From contig CM067356.1 in assembly GCA_034190875.2 (NCBI GenBank), positions 69,418,527 through 69,482,526 on the forward strand: 64,000 nucleotides of DNA, written 5' to 3'. The notes beneath the pieces are model-generated. The model was not told where the DNA came from. It saw only the letters and a program-made list of their open reading frames with translations, and searched no databases. Of the stretch, positions 26,305 to 39,307 are shown in pieces (the stretch's first letter is position 1; each line of letters starts with the position of its first letter). A program made the position numbers and the translations under genes. The stretch is from Urechis unicinctus. Taxonomy: Eukaryota > Annelida > Polychaeta > Xenopneusta > Urechidae.

Positions 26305-26363
26305 ATAGGACGGGAAATAGTCCCGCAAAATATTCAACAATGTCTTGTTCCTATTTAATGCTT
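26305..26363. repeat. short repeat at gap edge, inverted copy of 20409-20464
   Basis: ATAGGACGGGAAATAGTCCC through TTGTTCCTATTTAATG. The match starts at the first base after the gap, so the repeat may extend into missing sequence. Confidence 0.8.
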
Positions 26364-27026
26364 CTCCAAGGCTGACTCTGCAGTCCTAGAGCGGAATTAC
26401 ATGGTCATTCTTCATTAATAATGAGTTAATGAATTACATAAATTTTAGTGAACTTTTTGTAGTTTCATGGATGTCTTAATAGCAGTAAATGTGTGGCCAA
26501 TCTACACAAACTAGCATTGTCTTTCTTATGTGTCATTATATAATGTATGCCAGATGGTTGCATCTAGCAATACTCCGTCTATTAATTCATCAACGATATC
26601 TCCCAACCCAGGTGTTACTACTGTAATGCGAAATATAATTTGAGTAGGTATTTGCGATTAAAAAGAGAAATAGTGTCGTAATTATTATGCAGAGCCAGTT
26701 CAGCCGAGAATCACACATTAAATGGACGAGCTGCTTTGGCATATATAAAAGTCTACCAAAGCGCAGACTGCATATACTTCAGAGGCAATCCAGTCAAAAG
26801 TGTGCGCGAAACCCAAATATGAAGTCAATAAAAATAATAAAATGTGAACTCTGTTTGTATCTGATAGAAAAGCCGTATTAACGAAATACCCATCGTCATA
26901 AATCTTATTTCGTACCCTGATCATCATTTCACTTGAAAAGATAATCAAGCAATATAGCAGTTTTTAGTTAAGACTAGGTCAATTCTAAGTATTCAACAAA
27001 ACTGCACAAGATATCAATTTGGTACA

Positions 27027-27030
<4 letters not shown>
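26364..27030. other. spacer, no gene recognised
   Basis: Only two short overlapping frames on opposite strands around 26687-26948, with no motif. Nothing supportable. Confidence 0.5.
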
Positions 27031-27077
<47 letters not shown>

Positions 27078-27306
27078 TATATATAAGAGAGAGATATAGA
27101 TATAGAGATATATAGAGGGAGAGATATATAGAGATATATATATATATAATCTTCATCTGTATATATACATTAAAAATTATGTATATATACACATTATATA
27201 TATATATATATATATATATAGATATGAGCTATACTATATATATCTATATATATATATATATATATATACTGATATATAGATTCTATGTAGACCTATAGTG
27301 TATGTC

Positions 27307-27354
<48 letters not shown>

Positions 27355-27387
27355 ATATAGATAGATATCTATATATCTATATATATA

Positions 27388-27424
<37 letters not shown>

Positions 27425-27429
27425 ATCTA

Positions 27430-27472
<43 letters not shown>
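27031..27472. repeat. compound (TA)n microsatellite
   Basis: TA arrays with GAGA and CTATCTAT interruptions, ending about 90 bp before the truncated sulfotransferase copy. Confidence 0.95.
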
Positions 27473-27474
<2 letters not shown>

Positions 27475-27565
27475 CGCTGCTGCAACCGAGATGCGCTATT
27501 CATTACGGATTTCGCTTTTTATTATTATTGCGTCATGGATGGTTTATAGTTTTTGACAAAGTATT

Positions 27566-28246
27566 TTGAATCACTCAGCCTATAATTTTCGTCGAGCCAA
27601 TATTCATGTGAGCGACCTCCCTAAAGTTGGGTGCACAACATGGAAAACAATATTATCAACGCTGGGAAATGGAAACAAAACACTAAAAATCCACGACTTT
27701 ATTCATACACCCAAAAATGTTGGCGACCATTTTCTTCGTAGAGATGAACTCGACACAAAGGAGAACTACACTAAGTTCATGTTCGTGCGAGATCCCAGAG
27801 AACGGCTGGTTTCACTTTACCGAAGCCTATCATATATTAAACTGAAAAGGTTAGGTCGAAATTGTACGTTCGAGCAATTCATCAATTACGTAGTGCATGA
27901 CCCTTCCTCAAATGAGCATTATAACTCATATCAGTCACCGTGTGAGCCTTGTAATTATCATTATGATTTCATCGGAATATATGAGACGTTCCGAGAAGAT
28001 TCTCAAAACATTCTTCGTCACTTGTTTAACAAAACAATGGAGGAAGCAACTTCGTTAGTTCCGTTGTTAAACTCTAGTAACGGTACAAAAACAAATTTAC
28101 TCACCGACCAATTGTGGGCGACCATTCCAGACTCTTTGCTTGAAGAATTGAAGGCAAAATATAGGACAGATACTGAGATGTTTAACTACCAAAGGACAAC
28201 AGCGGACGCAACAGTTAAACGCAACCACATTGATGCCACTCGGTAA
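27566..28246 (+). CDS. carbohydrate sulfotransferase, 5'-truncated copy
   Basis: Golgi-type sulfotransferase of the HNK-1/chondroitin 4-O family (Sulfotransfer_2), which transfers sulfate from PAPS to a sugar. The 226-codon frame has the 5'-phosphosulfate loop [10 protein letters not shown], the 3'-phosphate motif [17 protein letters not shown], a [12 protein letters not shown] block and the C-terminal [18 protein letters not shown] region. It is open from codon TTG 27566, after an in-frame TGA, with no good ATG, no signal anchor and no upstream exon. Compared with the copy at 40544-41908 it lacks the first ~90 residues and 8 residues (24 nt, in frame) just before the PAPS loop. Homology with the other copy starts abruptly here and continues through the 3' UTR to about 29035. 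Catalytic-domain frame is intact, but loss of the N-terminus and of the first beta-strand makes function doubtful. Confidence 0.75.
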   Translation: MNHSAYNFRRANIHVSDLPKVGCTTWKTILSTLGNGNKTLKIHDFIHTPKNVGDHFLRRDELDTKENYTKFMFVRDPRERLVSLYRSLSYIKLKRLGRNCTFEQFINYVVHDPSSNEHYNSYQSPCEPCNYHYDFIGIYETFREDSQNILRHLFNKTMEEATSLVPLLNSSNGTKTNLLTDQLWATIPDSLLEELKAKYRTDTEMFNYQRTTADATVKRNHIDATR

Positions 28247-29035
28247 CTAGCTAACAAAATAGTACGGGATCTATCTGAATGCAGTGTATGCATTGGACTC
28301 TGCGGGGATTATGCCGAAGCTGTATGTGGTTTTTTGACCTCAGTTTACCAACATGTTTGTGCAGCAACAATGGTATAATCATCACATCATAATATAATAG
28401 ACACTGACTATTTCAGAAATAAACACACCTGTTTGACGCTTTTCATTATGCCGATGCCTACGAAAGAATTCAGATAATTGATCAATCGGCAGATCACTAT
28501 TTCAAAGTCAATTAAACCCGTTGCGTCACATATACTTTTAAACAGTGAACCATGTTTTTAGCAATAGTTTGATTAACATTTGGGTAGGAAAATAATGGCT
28601 ACGTGATATTTGAAAGAGCTCGTGATGTGCCTCGTATACCGTCATCTTTTCGTATAAATTCATTATGTCCAAAGACATGTGGGCATGTGTATCGTCCAAA
28701 CCAATCTATATTGAAAATAAACCATTCTTCAGCAAACTTCTGGATGTACTTTGCGGTAATCAACATGACCATTGTGGGTCGTGACATGCCAATATATACA
28801 GCAGCAGACTTTGTGTAACTGTGACAGTGAAGAAAACTGCTGAGTAATATGTGTATTGAAACAAAATGTTCGACTGATGGAATCTTTTTGCATGCAATCA
28901 GCTCAAATCTTGCGATAGAATATATTTTACTGACAATGCTATGGATATATCAATATTCTAGTGATGTAATAATAAAATGATTAGTTAAGCAAGAAATCCA
29001 ATAATAACGTGAACGGGATGTGCAATTCTACTACT
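28247..29035 (+). repeat. 3' flank of the sulfotransferase duplication
   Basis: Patchy but collinear similarity with 41909-42680: shared AATAAA contexts, GAAAGAGCTCG / AAGAGCTCG with CGTATACC, TTCAGCAAACTTCTGG / TTCAGCAAACGTC, and GAAGAAAACTGCTGAGTAATA / GAAGAAAACTGTTGAATAATA. Divergence is clearly greater than in the coding part. Confidence 0.6.
28418..28423 (+). terminator. polyadenylation signal, sulfotransferase copy 1
   Basis: AATAAA in the context TTTCAGAAATAAACAC about 170 bp after the stop, conserved in the other copy at 42092-42097. Confidence 0.55.
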
Positions 29036-30438
29036 TAGAATCTTGCAATATTTATATTGCAAATTATCATAATGCCCATTGTGGTTTCTTCTGAGGTGGA
29101 GGGTACATAGAAGCGACTTGCTCATGCCATTCAAGAGCCTGAACATGCAGTTATTAATGCGAGACGATCATAGAGCATAACATGACAGGAACTCGATGCC
29201 ATCATAAAAAGACTAGCTATCTCTAACCATCTTAGCTAATATATCGTATGCCTTGTGCGCGCCACGTTCAATCAACGACGTGCAGCGAAGTGAATTAATG
29301 ATAAATGATCTCGGCATCTAGCTACAAGTGGCTGAAAAGCATAAATTAAATCCAAAGAAGTGTTTAGACTTAAGTTTTGTCGCTTTGAGTACGATATAAC
29401 AATGTTTCAAAAAAACAAATAAAAGTAAATGAATCCATCTGCTCGTCTTATGAATCATTACTAGAAAATTAGATGAAGGATAGCAGAAAAAACGCATTAC
29501 AAACAATGCATTATGTTTGCATGTTATTTCAAATTGTAATACAATTTTTTGGTAGATTATGGTCGAAACTGTAACGATTAATTATCACGGGCTAAAAATA
29601 ATAGCGCCGCGCGCCCATTTCCTCGTGGCGAATTGATAATTATTAAATGCACAATGGTTTGATCCAGGAGTTAATTAAATTGATCGACCTATGCCTTAAA
29701 TTCTTTTAGAGATCGATGGTACAAATTCCGACGACAAATTGCTTCCGTCGCTATTGGCTGATACGTTGCAATGGTTGCAAAATGCTGAAAACACAACTTT
29801 ATCGCATTGTAGCAACGGTTATATAAACCACAATCGGGCAATACACCAAACATGAAACTTGAACAGTTTCCGCCAAGCACACCACCAGAACAGGAGGATA
29901 TCACCTATGCCTCAGCCTACGGTTGACGGATGAAAATGTTGCAACGCAGATTTATCAGCCGTCGTTTTATATACGATATTGCAAGAAAAATGTGGTTTAA
30001 CTTAAACTCGACACATGAATTATGGCCTGGGAGAATAAATCATTAGTTAATTTTGAGTACTTTGAGTTTTGGGCGATGACAATAAAGAGGTTCTTTGAAA
30101 TTGATGGTGTTGTTAAAGACCGAGCACCACCACATTATACAAACACACTACCGTATACCCTGTGCCCCGTTTGATTTTATTCTTTTACACATCGTACGTC
30201 GTGTTGATTCTAGCAATGCCAAAGTTTTTCAAGTTTGGGAAACTCAATGTTTACAGAATTTGCGTAAACACCATCATGTCTAAAGGATATTTAAACTTTT
30301 TGCCATCAATATTCATCATGAAATGGAAATTCCAAGTAAATTTGTTCAAACAGCTGGTTTCATATGATTCACTGATTATTTCATTTACATAAAAATACAT
30401 GCTTTCATTTACATAAAAATACATGCTACGTATATCAC
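29036..30438. other. spacer up to the right inverted arm, no firm gene
   Basis: A TATA-like element (TATATAAACC at 29819) lies about 30 bp before ATG 29852, which opens a 24-codon frame (MKLEQFPPSTPPEQEDITYA...) ending in TGA. This could be a first exon or chance. No partner exon was found. A 24-bp tandem repeat sits at the far end. Confidence 0.4.
30379..30426. repeat. perfect 24-bp tandem duplication at the inversion boundary
   Basis: Two identical copies of TTTCATTTACATAAAAATAC plus ATGC, ending 13 bp before the start of the right arm. Confidence 0.95.
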
Positions 30439-31180
30439 AGTCATTCAGTGTTACAATGTTAAGCATATAATTAACAGTACTACGTTTAGCACTACTTCCT
30501 CACTGAGGATAAAACCGGAGATAAAGAAGACAATCGTCATCATTATTATAATGACGATGACAATGATGATGGTACACTTCGCCATATTTCTCCATAGGAT
30601 AATGGGCGTCTTGATTATGTATTTGTTTTCATGACATATGTCGGTAATGCTCGTCCGATAACGCTTGTTTTATATAATAGTAGGGATTCTCCAGACGTGC
30701 GCTATGGGGTACAACTACATAGTCGGTGATAGAAAAGAGATTGCATGTTTCGAATAATTTTCTAACAGAAAAATTGTTTACTTATGTAAGCCACACTAGC
30801 GAGCATTGGAGGTTTTTTTAGACATTCATTGGGTGATGCAAATTTAGGATTATGTGCTTGATCGGGAATATAAGTGCATTTGGTGTTTAAACATGCTTGA
30901 ATTTTACTGAGAAGCTGGTAATTCGAGTAAGTCGAGGTTATTTTAACACCAAAGTGGGCCATTTTTTCAATGTTATTTAAGGTGAGGCAATAACAATTCG
31001 CATATATAGTGTATGCCAGAACAATATGCCCTAGCGCGCCTGTAAGATAACAACGATAAGGCATGTAAGCCGTGACGTCGCAGCGAAATATACGGGCTGT
31101 GGTATGCTGCCCTCAGCCCTGTGTATAAACTCTGTTCAAACTTGCAAATGCAGTGTCGTCCTCATGTTTATCAACAGGTG

Positions 31181-32966
31181 ATGGCGCATGTCGAGTTTCA
31201 CAACTGGAGAGAAGGACTATCCCTCCTTCAACGCATCATGTACATGATGGAGGAAAAGTACGCCTCTGACGTCACACTCATAGTGGAATCAATGAAAAGC
31301 CGGAAAATCTTCAAGGCCCACAGGTTTATTCTGGTCGCCGGCTCTGCTTATTTTGAAAGCCTGATTAGAGTGATGTCTCCAGATAAAGATCAGCCAATCA
31401 CGCTCTGTGACACAACACCCGATGCTATGAAGCAGGTTATGAAGTACGGACTCTTCTTCTCCTGCAATATCTCGGCGGGGCCATTTTAATTCCCGTCTTA
31501 TTTGAGTTTTAATGCCAAACCAGTTATCAGCGAGGAGCACAATTTATCCAATTCAAATAGCTGCAATAAAATAAAGTCCAAATTTTCCAACAGACATGTC
31601 CCATTGAAACACGCTCCATTGGACGTAGCTCTTTTGGCTTGGCGTCTAACACTCGAATGAGTGCGGGCATTATTTCTGATACTATTAAGACTAGGTCGGG
31701 TTATACAGTTAGGCAAAGTGTCAGTTGATAATTTCGGTGGCAAAATGTAAAGTACGAAACGCTTAATGTCAGTTGTTTTTATTTTGCGGGGTATGGGGGT
31801 AGCATCAGAGGGGTACAACGCTTTCAAGTCATCATTAATACGTCTCAACATACGTTCATTTGTAATAGCTTTTGTCGTTCTCAAATCTGCGAACATCACT
31901 TAAGCTTGTGCAAGGGGCAATGAACGGCATTTTGGGTGACATAGTCCAACTTGTCAGCTTTACCACTCACCCAGTTCACTGCAGCCGGAGGTCGTGTGAC
32001 ATGAACCTTGTGATGTTGCTCAGTCATATTTTACAATAGCATGCATTGTTATACAGGTGACTTTTATATTGACATGTATTTGTTGTATGCCTGCAGTCCT
32101 TAGTTGATGTTTACAGAAACATTTACAACTGTTGGTTGTAAATTGCTCAGTGAGAAAAAGAAATTCCACTAATTTAACCGATTATTGAAGCTAGTTATAT
32201 TATTCGTAACAATGTGATAGTCTAGGAAAACATCCCGTCATTGTGTTTTCAAAATAGGTTATAGAGAATAATCATTATCATTTCTTGCCATTTTATCGCA
32301 ACTGATTGTTGTATCAGGTTTCTGTACAGTGAAGAAGTTGACCTGACATCCTCGAATGTCATTGATGTCATGGCAGCCTCCAAGAAATACATGATGCCCC
32401 AGCTTACCCAGGCCTGTTCCGTGTTCCTGGAGAAAAGTCTCAAAACCGAGAACGTCAGTACTATCCTGACACAGAGTGTCACACACGACGAGAACACGCT
32501 GGCTGACAAATGTTTGGATCTGATCTCAAAAAGCACAAAACAAGTGTTTGAATCGGATGATTTTCCTAAGATGTCTCAGACGGCCCTGATGAGAGTCGTA
32601 AAGAGCGACATTATGAGTGGAGTTACAGAGGATGATGTTTACAATGCATGCATAGGATGGGCTGATCAGAGATGTAGAGAAAATGGACGGGAAATCTTAG
32701 ATAGAAACCGCAGGGAAGCTCTGGGTGATGTTCTGTTTGGGATTCGTTTTCCGACCATGGCCAATAATGATTTTGCAGAGCTTACACACAACTCTTCCCT
32801 CCTTACTGCGGATGAACAAGCCTCTGTTTACCAGTCTACTGCTCTAAGACAAACGCCAGGTTTCGTTCCACCTGCTGCCAAATTTTCCAACAAAGCACGG
32901 CAGAGTGGAGCGACCTGCCGTGCAATCAAACATGTGAGGTTTCGTGATAGATTTGGCAGGAAATAA
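31181..32966 (+). CDS. BTB-BACK protein, BTBD3/BTBD6-like, right copy
   Basis: Second copy of the putative cullin-3 adaptor. Exons 31181-31443 and 32318-32966, 303 aa, phase-2 intron with donor GAA|GTACGG (the left copy has the stronger GTAAGG) and acceptor TATCAG. BTB domain about residues 17-120 (DVTLIV, FKAHRFILVAGSAYFE, FLYSEEVDL), BACK domain about 125-225 (MSQTALMRVVKSD, ACIGWADQRC, FGIRFPTM), then a basic tail FRDRFGRK with no PHR domain. In-frame ATG codons at 31148 and 31181 are both possible. The later one immediately precedes the conserved FHNWREGLSLL. Both frames are uninterrupted and both splice sites canonical, so this copy looks as functional as the left one. AATAAA at 33134 is a plausible polyadenylation signal. 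Confidence 0.88.
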
Positions 32967-33133
32967 TTAACCACAACACGACAAGCTCTTATCGAATAAC
33001 TTCTGGATGTATGAGTAACCCCCAATAGACTATGTTAAACTGGTACTCCATTCTTATTTCCACTAATAAGACTGCCTGAAATTGTTCCCAGTTTGATCAT
33101 GCAGGGGGTGATTTTTAGCGAGACAATGTTCAC

Positions 33134-33139
33134 AATAAA
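33134..33139 (+). terminator. candidate polyadenylation signal, right BTB-BACK gene
   Basis: AATAAA 168 bp after the stop codon, equivalent to the left-arm hexamer at 12314-12319. Confidence 0.5.
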
Positions 33140-34162
33140 TATTCATCATATCTGATCAATATCACAAAGACTAAATTATTGCGAAATTCAAAATGAAATA
33201 AAATCAACCATTAGGGTTCGATGGAACTGTCAACAACAACACAGCAATATCATGACGGTGATGGTGAGAATGATTGTTGTTTGTTATAATATCTTTCAAT
33301 GTTACGATCATTATGTTGTTTGTATCAATCATAACGTTGATAGTCTTCGCAATTATGCCACGTGATTGCACTTGATTGGAGAAAATAAGTTGGTTTGACC
33401 ATGGTATATTTCAAACGGCATGAAAAGTATTATTTCACAGAAATATCCAGTCAAGAAACTAGCAATTGTGATGCTTTGACAGCTACCCTTAAGTGGCATC
33501 ATGTTATGACAGCGATTGCTAGCAAGTAAACCGTTTGCCATTTTTGAACGGACACTGTTTTTGTACGGGATTTTGCGTGTTGTGTGTAAATAAACCTTGT
33601 TATCTAAATAGTAATCCAAGTAGACGTTTTACGATCCCTAAATGTGTTATCCAGCGTACCAACAAAGCTAGATCGTTTGTCATGATGTATGCAATGCACG
33701 TTTGCAGCTTTGACTTAAGGTTGTAGCCTCGAATGAATGATCTACCATGTGAATTGCACCACAATCAGAAGCTTATAGTTAAGGGAGATAACATATTTCT
33801 TGGTGTTCTGATATGTGTTCGTAAATCCTGGAGTAAGGTAATTTGTTTTTGTAAAGTACCAATGGGAATCAATAAGCTTGAAAGCAGCAGCGGTTGTCAA
33901 ATATGTCCTTTCTGAGTTGTCAGTTTACTATTGCTAATAGAAAATATGTTTCTACGATTTTCGAATAATTAGGTAATAGATAAGCTTGAGATGTGATGCT
34001 CTGAGCAAAAGTTCACTTGACCTTCTATGTTAGAGTACCTAGCAATAATACACTTATGGGTAAAACATATATTGCTTGCTTGATAATGATAAGCATTTAG
34101 GTCATGGAGTATCACCGTAATGGTATGTTTTAGTCCGAATGGGTAAACCATATCTTCTGCTT

Positions 34163-34236
34163 TGATACCAATTATGGTCACGTCAAACTCTGACCCTATG
34201 CTGTGATACCAATTATGGTCACGTCAAACTCTGACC
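34163..34236. repeat. 33-bp tandem duplication private to the right arm
   Basis: TGATACCAATTATGGTCACG through CAAACTCTGACC occurs at 34163-34195 and again at 34204-34236. The left arm (about 11244-11283) has a single copy. Confidence 0.9.
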
Positions 34237-37200
34237 TTAAACTAAATATGATTATATCACATTGCTTTAAAGTAACTGATATATAGGTGCTCACCAACTA
34301 GGGTTTTACACTGAATAAGGCACGGAGATCGTGTCTCACCACTGTTCTAGTCAGCTTCCAATGACATATCCATTATTTTATTAGGTCACAGGTTTTCGAG
34401 CAGATTTGCTTCTAATCAACGCAAGTCGCATCGCCATATTTCGCAATCTTCATCTTACAATAAATATTGAGTTGAAATTGCTTACAGCAGGACAAAGTCG
34501 CTATTAAGTGAATTGAAAACTACAGGCTGCGCAAAAGTAATCAACCACGCCAACACATATCACGAAAGACATTAAATCCTATGTCTTCTCGATAATTTAG
34601 CGAGGATCATGTAGATGCTCTAGACGACTGAATTAATAGTGCACAGATACTTCACTCGTGTGTTTCGGGTAAGCCACCCTTGTGTCAAAGGTAAATACAG
34701 TCGTGACGCAGATGCTATACCACAAATGTATAAGAACGATGACAAGAGAGGATGCGCGTGTTCCATTTTACTCTTTGCCGTTATTGACGTATGATATATT
34801 GCCCAAGGAGGGAGGTTTTGATATGTCACGTCTTCCTGTATTGCGTACCAGTTATGAATCTTACCTAGGCGAAGCACGCAAATACGCTGAATCTATCTTC
34901 TAGTCATGGTCAATAGACCTTGGGAACGGAACATATCCGCAACTAAGCAGCATTCAAATACTATCAGAAGATGAACCAATTAAAACGCTGCCCACTACAC
35001 CGGTACTATTTTATTCATATGTACCTACATTTATCCCGATCGCCGGCCCGTCCCATCTGAATCTGTATTTACCTTTGTGTACCTCCTCACCAAACCAAAA
35101 TGCACAAACGAATAATTCAGGGAATGTTTAAATATCCTCCATTGCAGTATTTTGACATTCATTAGCGTTCATGATGTTTTGCCAGGTTCGTACCATATTA
35201 CTCCTTGAAGCGCAAGACGAACAAGCGGTAAGTAACATTGCTGTATACTTTCATATTTTGGGTGACATTTGACGTCCGTTTGAAACCCATATGTATAAGA
35301 CTGCCTGCAGAATACACCATGTTTCTGCTTACAAAAAATTTCAAAATGGGACCAACGATATTAATGTACTTAGCAGTGCATACGCTTTTTATTAATAGGA
35401 CGCTAAGCTTAAGTCATCGGCTTGTGTCCGATGCCAACAAGGTATCGAATTTCAATTGCCTGGCTGAAAACGCATTTGACGCTTATTCGCCGGTCCTAGG
35501 AGTATCCGCCTAAGAAAAACTCTGCCATGTTCAAAACTTTCCGATAAAAGGCAGGCATTGACTGTTTGAGACATACATATTTATCTGCTCTGTGATCATA
35601 TGCGCTTTGTGGCAAGCCGTATCTCTCATTCAATGTGAGGGAAACTAGGTCAAGTTAACTAGACAGGTGGGGTCAATGTGAACGACTTAGTCAAAAACTG
35701 ATTGAGTTCAGCTGAAACACTCCATTTACAGCTCGCGTCTTCATTTTCGCATAATATAAGCTCAATTATTAGTTAGTGCCGTGTTGATATCCGTTCAAGG
35801 CATAGAAGTGTTGATAGTCATCATTAGTAGAAGAGTGTTGATGACAGTCAACGTGTAGCTTATCATTGATGGATTTGGTTAAATTAAATACTAAGCGTGC
35901 TCACTAATGTTGTTTCTAATACACAACAGCGATTGTGATTGTGTGATGATATAAGTCTAGTTTACTTTAAAATGGCAGCAAAGTAGTTTGATAACAATGC
36001 AAAGATGATGGCATCTAGGTTAGTACAATTCCACACCCACTGTTCTTTTTAAAATTAAGCATAACCATTTTTCATGAACAGTGAATATTGTTGTTTCGTT
36101 ACAAAAAATGCGGTTGTTGTGCTATGTGCTTCTTACTGCTTCACAGTATCTTTAATGAAGGCGAAGTTATGTACAGAAGCCGCATGTGAGCAACGTATAT
36201 TTTTTCACTGACATAAGATGTGTTATCATTATCTACAGCACCCTGATGATGATGTGCACCCCGTTACCATTAAACTCATCACATAGATGGTGAACATCAG
36301 ATCACTGCTTAAGTGGCTTTTGAATGTATTGTGCATGTTTAGTTATAATCTTTATTAAATCCTTTCCTGGAAGGCATTATTCGTCCTTCTCGTGATGTGC
36401 ATTACACCATGTAGTCCGACTAGTATTGGATGATTTATGCATGAAATCACTATGAGTTGCCATTTAAAACATTGTAACGATTGCTATACCGGAAGTGCTG
36501 TGTATAATTAAACATCCACGGATAACTGATCACCAATGTAATCCCATAATTGCAATTTATTTAGTTAATTCAAATAGGGTTATTGTCAACCTTAGTTATT
36601 ATCCTCGTCTGTATTTCTCATGTGATAAAAGTCAATTCGGTCAATGAAAGCATGTAACAGCGAACCACTGCTTATTCCTGTAGATGTATTATTTTTGACT
36701 TGGTTGATACTTTTGAGGTCAAACATATTAGGTCGGAATAATCAACTAGAGCCTGATTGGCATTTTGCATTTTATAACAAAAACTCACAACACGAGGCGG
36801 ATATCAGTCATTTGATAAATAAAGAATTCATTGTGTACTAAGTGCGAATAGCGTTGATAGGACGACTTAATGCGCTATGACACCGGCATCGGACGATCGT
36901 ATTTACTACGGAAGCCTGGATACGGATTGTTGGGGGTTTTGTTATATCTGTATATGCTAAACGGAGATATCAGCGGCATGTATATTATAATACATTTGCA
37001 ATGAAAACGAATTGTCGTATCGATTTTTTGCTCATGGTATATTTTATAAAAATGTAGTTGGTTTAGCGACCATTGGAACACTTTTGAATATACAAAGTAA
37101 TGATAAATAATATCGGGGTACTGGCAACGTTAATTGGTTTTTTTAAATACACTCGCCCTACGCAGAAGCATCTAGATTAATTATATTTCCAACCTGCGAA

Positions 37201-38985
37201 CGTTGTCAACAATGTGGACGCTTTGGGCGAGCCTTTTCCTGCTAGCGTTACACATCGGGTAACACTCTCTGTGTTTACATAAGAGGTCACTGGGTCACTT
37301 CTATTGCTGTGGGATATTTTAGTAAACATGATTTTTTTCGCAATGGTGTCAACATTGAGCGACACATTAAAAGCATTTTTCCCTAAGCCAATTATAATCT
37401 AGAACCATAGAGAGCCGCCAGGCTGTAACTTGTTACAGTCCTATGTTATGCACCTTTTGGCAACGTTATGACGTGATGTAGCAATTATTGACCTGTAGGC
37501 TATTAAATTCCATCATTATACTAGATTAGCTGCATTACATAATGTGAAAAAACGGTTTCCTTGCAAATATATTATTTGGTACCATTTTTCCTGGAACTTG
37601 GCGGGCATGAGCAGAGCTCATAAAACTCTTTTCCATATGGTGTATCCAACCTTAGGGATGTAACAGAACAGAAACAGATCCCTGTCATTCATAAGAATAT
37701 TTACTCGACGAACCTTCGAAACTGAGTTATTCAATGACTTACGAAAGTTTTAAACTTGGGTGATTCTGCTATTTGGCTCTACTAACCATAAAACCTTATG
37801 GTTTGTTTTACTCCTGTATTAACGAAGTGTTCTGCCGTCTCCTACTGGCGAAGCTTTTGCCCATAGAACCCAATCCTTCATCTTGTGAGTTTCGAAATAT
37901 CCACTGTGTTATGGCTTTAATTATCTTTCTTGCATCTTCAGTCACACGAGCTAAGGATAACAAAAACTAGTCTAAGTACATTCAAGTGATTGACCATATA
38001 TATTGCAAATGGGAGGCGGCACACAGGATGTCAAACCAAATGCAGTAAAAAAATGAATAAACAGCGGCTCCACACGAACCTGCAATCAACGTTACGATTA
38101 TTATCTGTCAAATATAACCGACATATGCAACATTGCCTGGACACTGACAATTCCCATTAAACATATTCTCAAACTTGCACCCGTTTGTTTAGGGCAAACA
38201 CTGAAAAGTACCTTACGACTGCTGTATAGCACAGCCAATCACAAAAAGCCTAACACCAGCTTATTAAACTATACTGCATCAGCAAATCTGCCTCAAATAA
38301 TTTCTCTGGTATTTATCTCTATAGTCCCGAATATCAATATCTGCAAATAGCAAACTAACATGTGTTGCTTTTGCACGTGTACGTGGCTTGTCGAGTCAAT
38401 ATGGACCATTATACAGCAAAGCGTCTCACGCTTAATATGGTAAGTTGTGACCTTTTCATAGCTCGATGGTTTTGAATATAACCTGGGCAAATAGAAGCCA
38501 GAGCCGCTAAGACAAATTGATGCTTAATCAGACAATGCCTACGCCTTGAATGAACGAATGGATGGGGACAAGTTACTCTTTTTAAAAAAAAACTTTTGGG
38601 AGGTAATACAGTTTAGTTTTGCAGTTTGGGGAAATCACATAAGCTTCACGTGCCATCTAAACGGAGATAGACGGGCAAAGGGAGTGTTCAATTGATCATA
38701 CAATGATTTGGCACTCTACATTTAGCTCTGTTCATTTGTTCCTACTACAACGTTTACAAATTAACCCTAGACACCACACAATGGGTAAAAGCTGTGATGC
38801 TTCGAGGCTTCTGTTTCATCCAGGATGTTTAAGTTAATGATGGGCGTTATGCGAAAATACGTGTACTTTCAAGAATTAGTGAACGATGAGTTACGTCCGT
38901 TTCGATCATACTCAGGCTAACATTAAAATGTGTTCATTGCTTTTCTATGATGTAAATCTCTTTGCAGTAGACATGCAACGGCGTA

Positions 38986-39142
38986 CGTAGTCAGTCTGTT
39001 GAAACAGTCACAGCTGTTCACGCTTGTGTTTTCAGGCATATATTATTCATTTTATATGTGGATATTGATTAGCAGGTATAGCGCACATATATAAATAGGC
39101 AGTTGACCCTATGCATACATTATTGTTTTAGCGTCCGAAATG
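38986..39142 (+). repeat. diverged direct repeat with TATA-like core, copy 1
   Basis: CGTAGTCAGTCT ... GTTCACGC ... GCACATATATAAATAGG ... GTCCGAAATG aligns in order with 39308-39456 (CGTAGCCAGTCT ... GTTCACGC ... GCATGCATATATAG ... GTCCGAAATG), roughly 70% similar by eye. Confidence 0.6.
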
Positions 39143-39307
39143 GGACACTTTCGCGTGCTTTCCTAATAGCCACATCGCCGTACAACTTGAAAGTAAGCGT
39201 TTTACAACTTACTCATATTCTTTAGCTTAAAGGACAGCGAAGGATCCATATATTTCATATTTGTTGTAATGAGTACAATATCGCGTCACTAGTGGCTGAA
39301 AATCCTT

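Larger units (their letters stand above)
30439..36030. repeat. right arm of the ~6-kb inverted segmental duplication
   Basis: Reverse complement of 8988-14987, shorter by about 400 bp because of deletions (about 350 bp near 34380, about 110 bp near 35090, about 35 bp near 35330) that are partly offset by the internal tandem duplication at 34163-34236. Contains the plus-strand BTB-BACK gene. Confidence 0.93.

Noticed and set aside
25078-26375. Cys/Val/Trp-rich and Thr/His-rich open frames
   Set aside because: They follow the 50-bp minisatellite in all frames and some run through the N gap.
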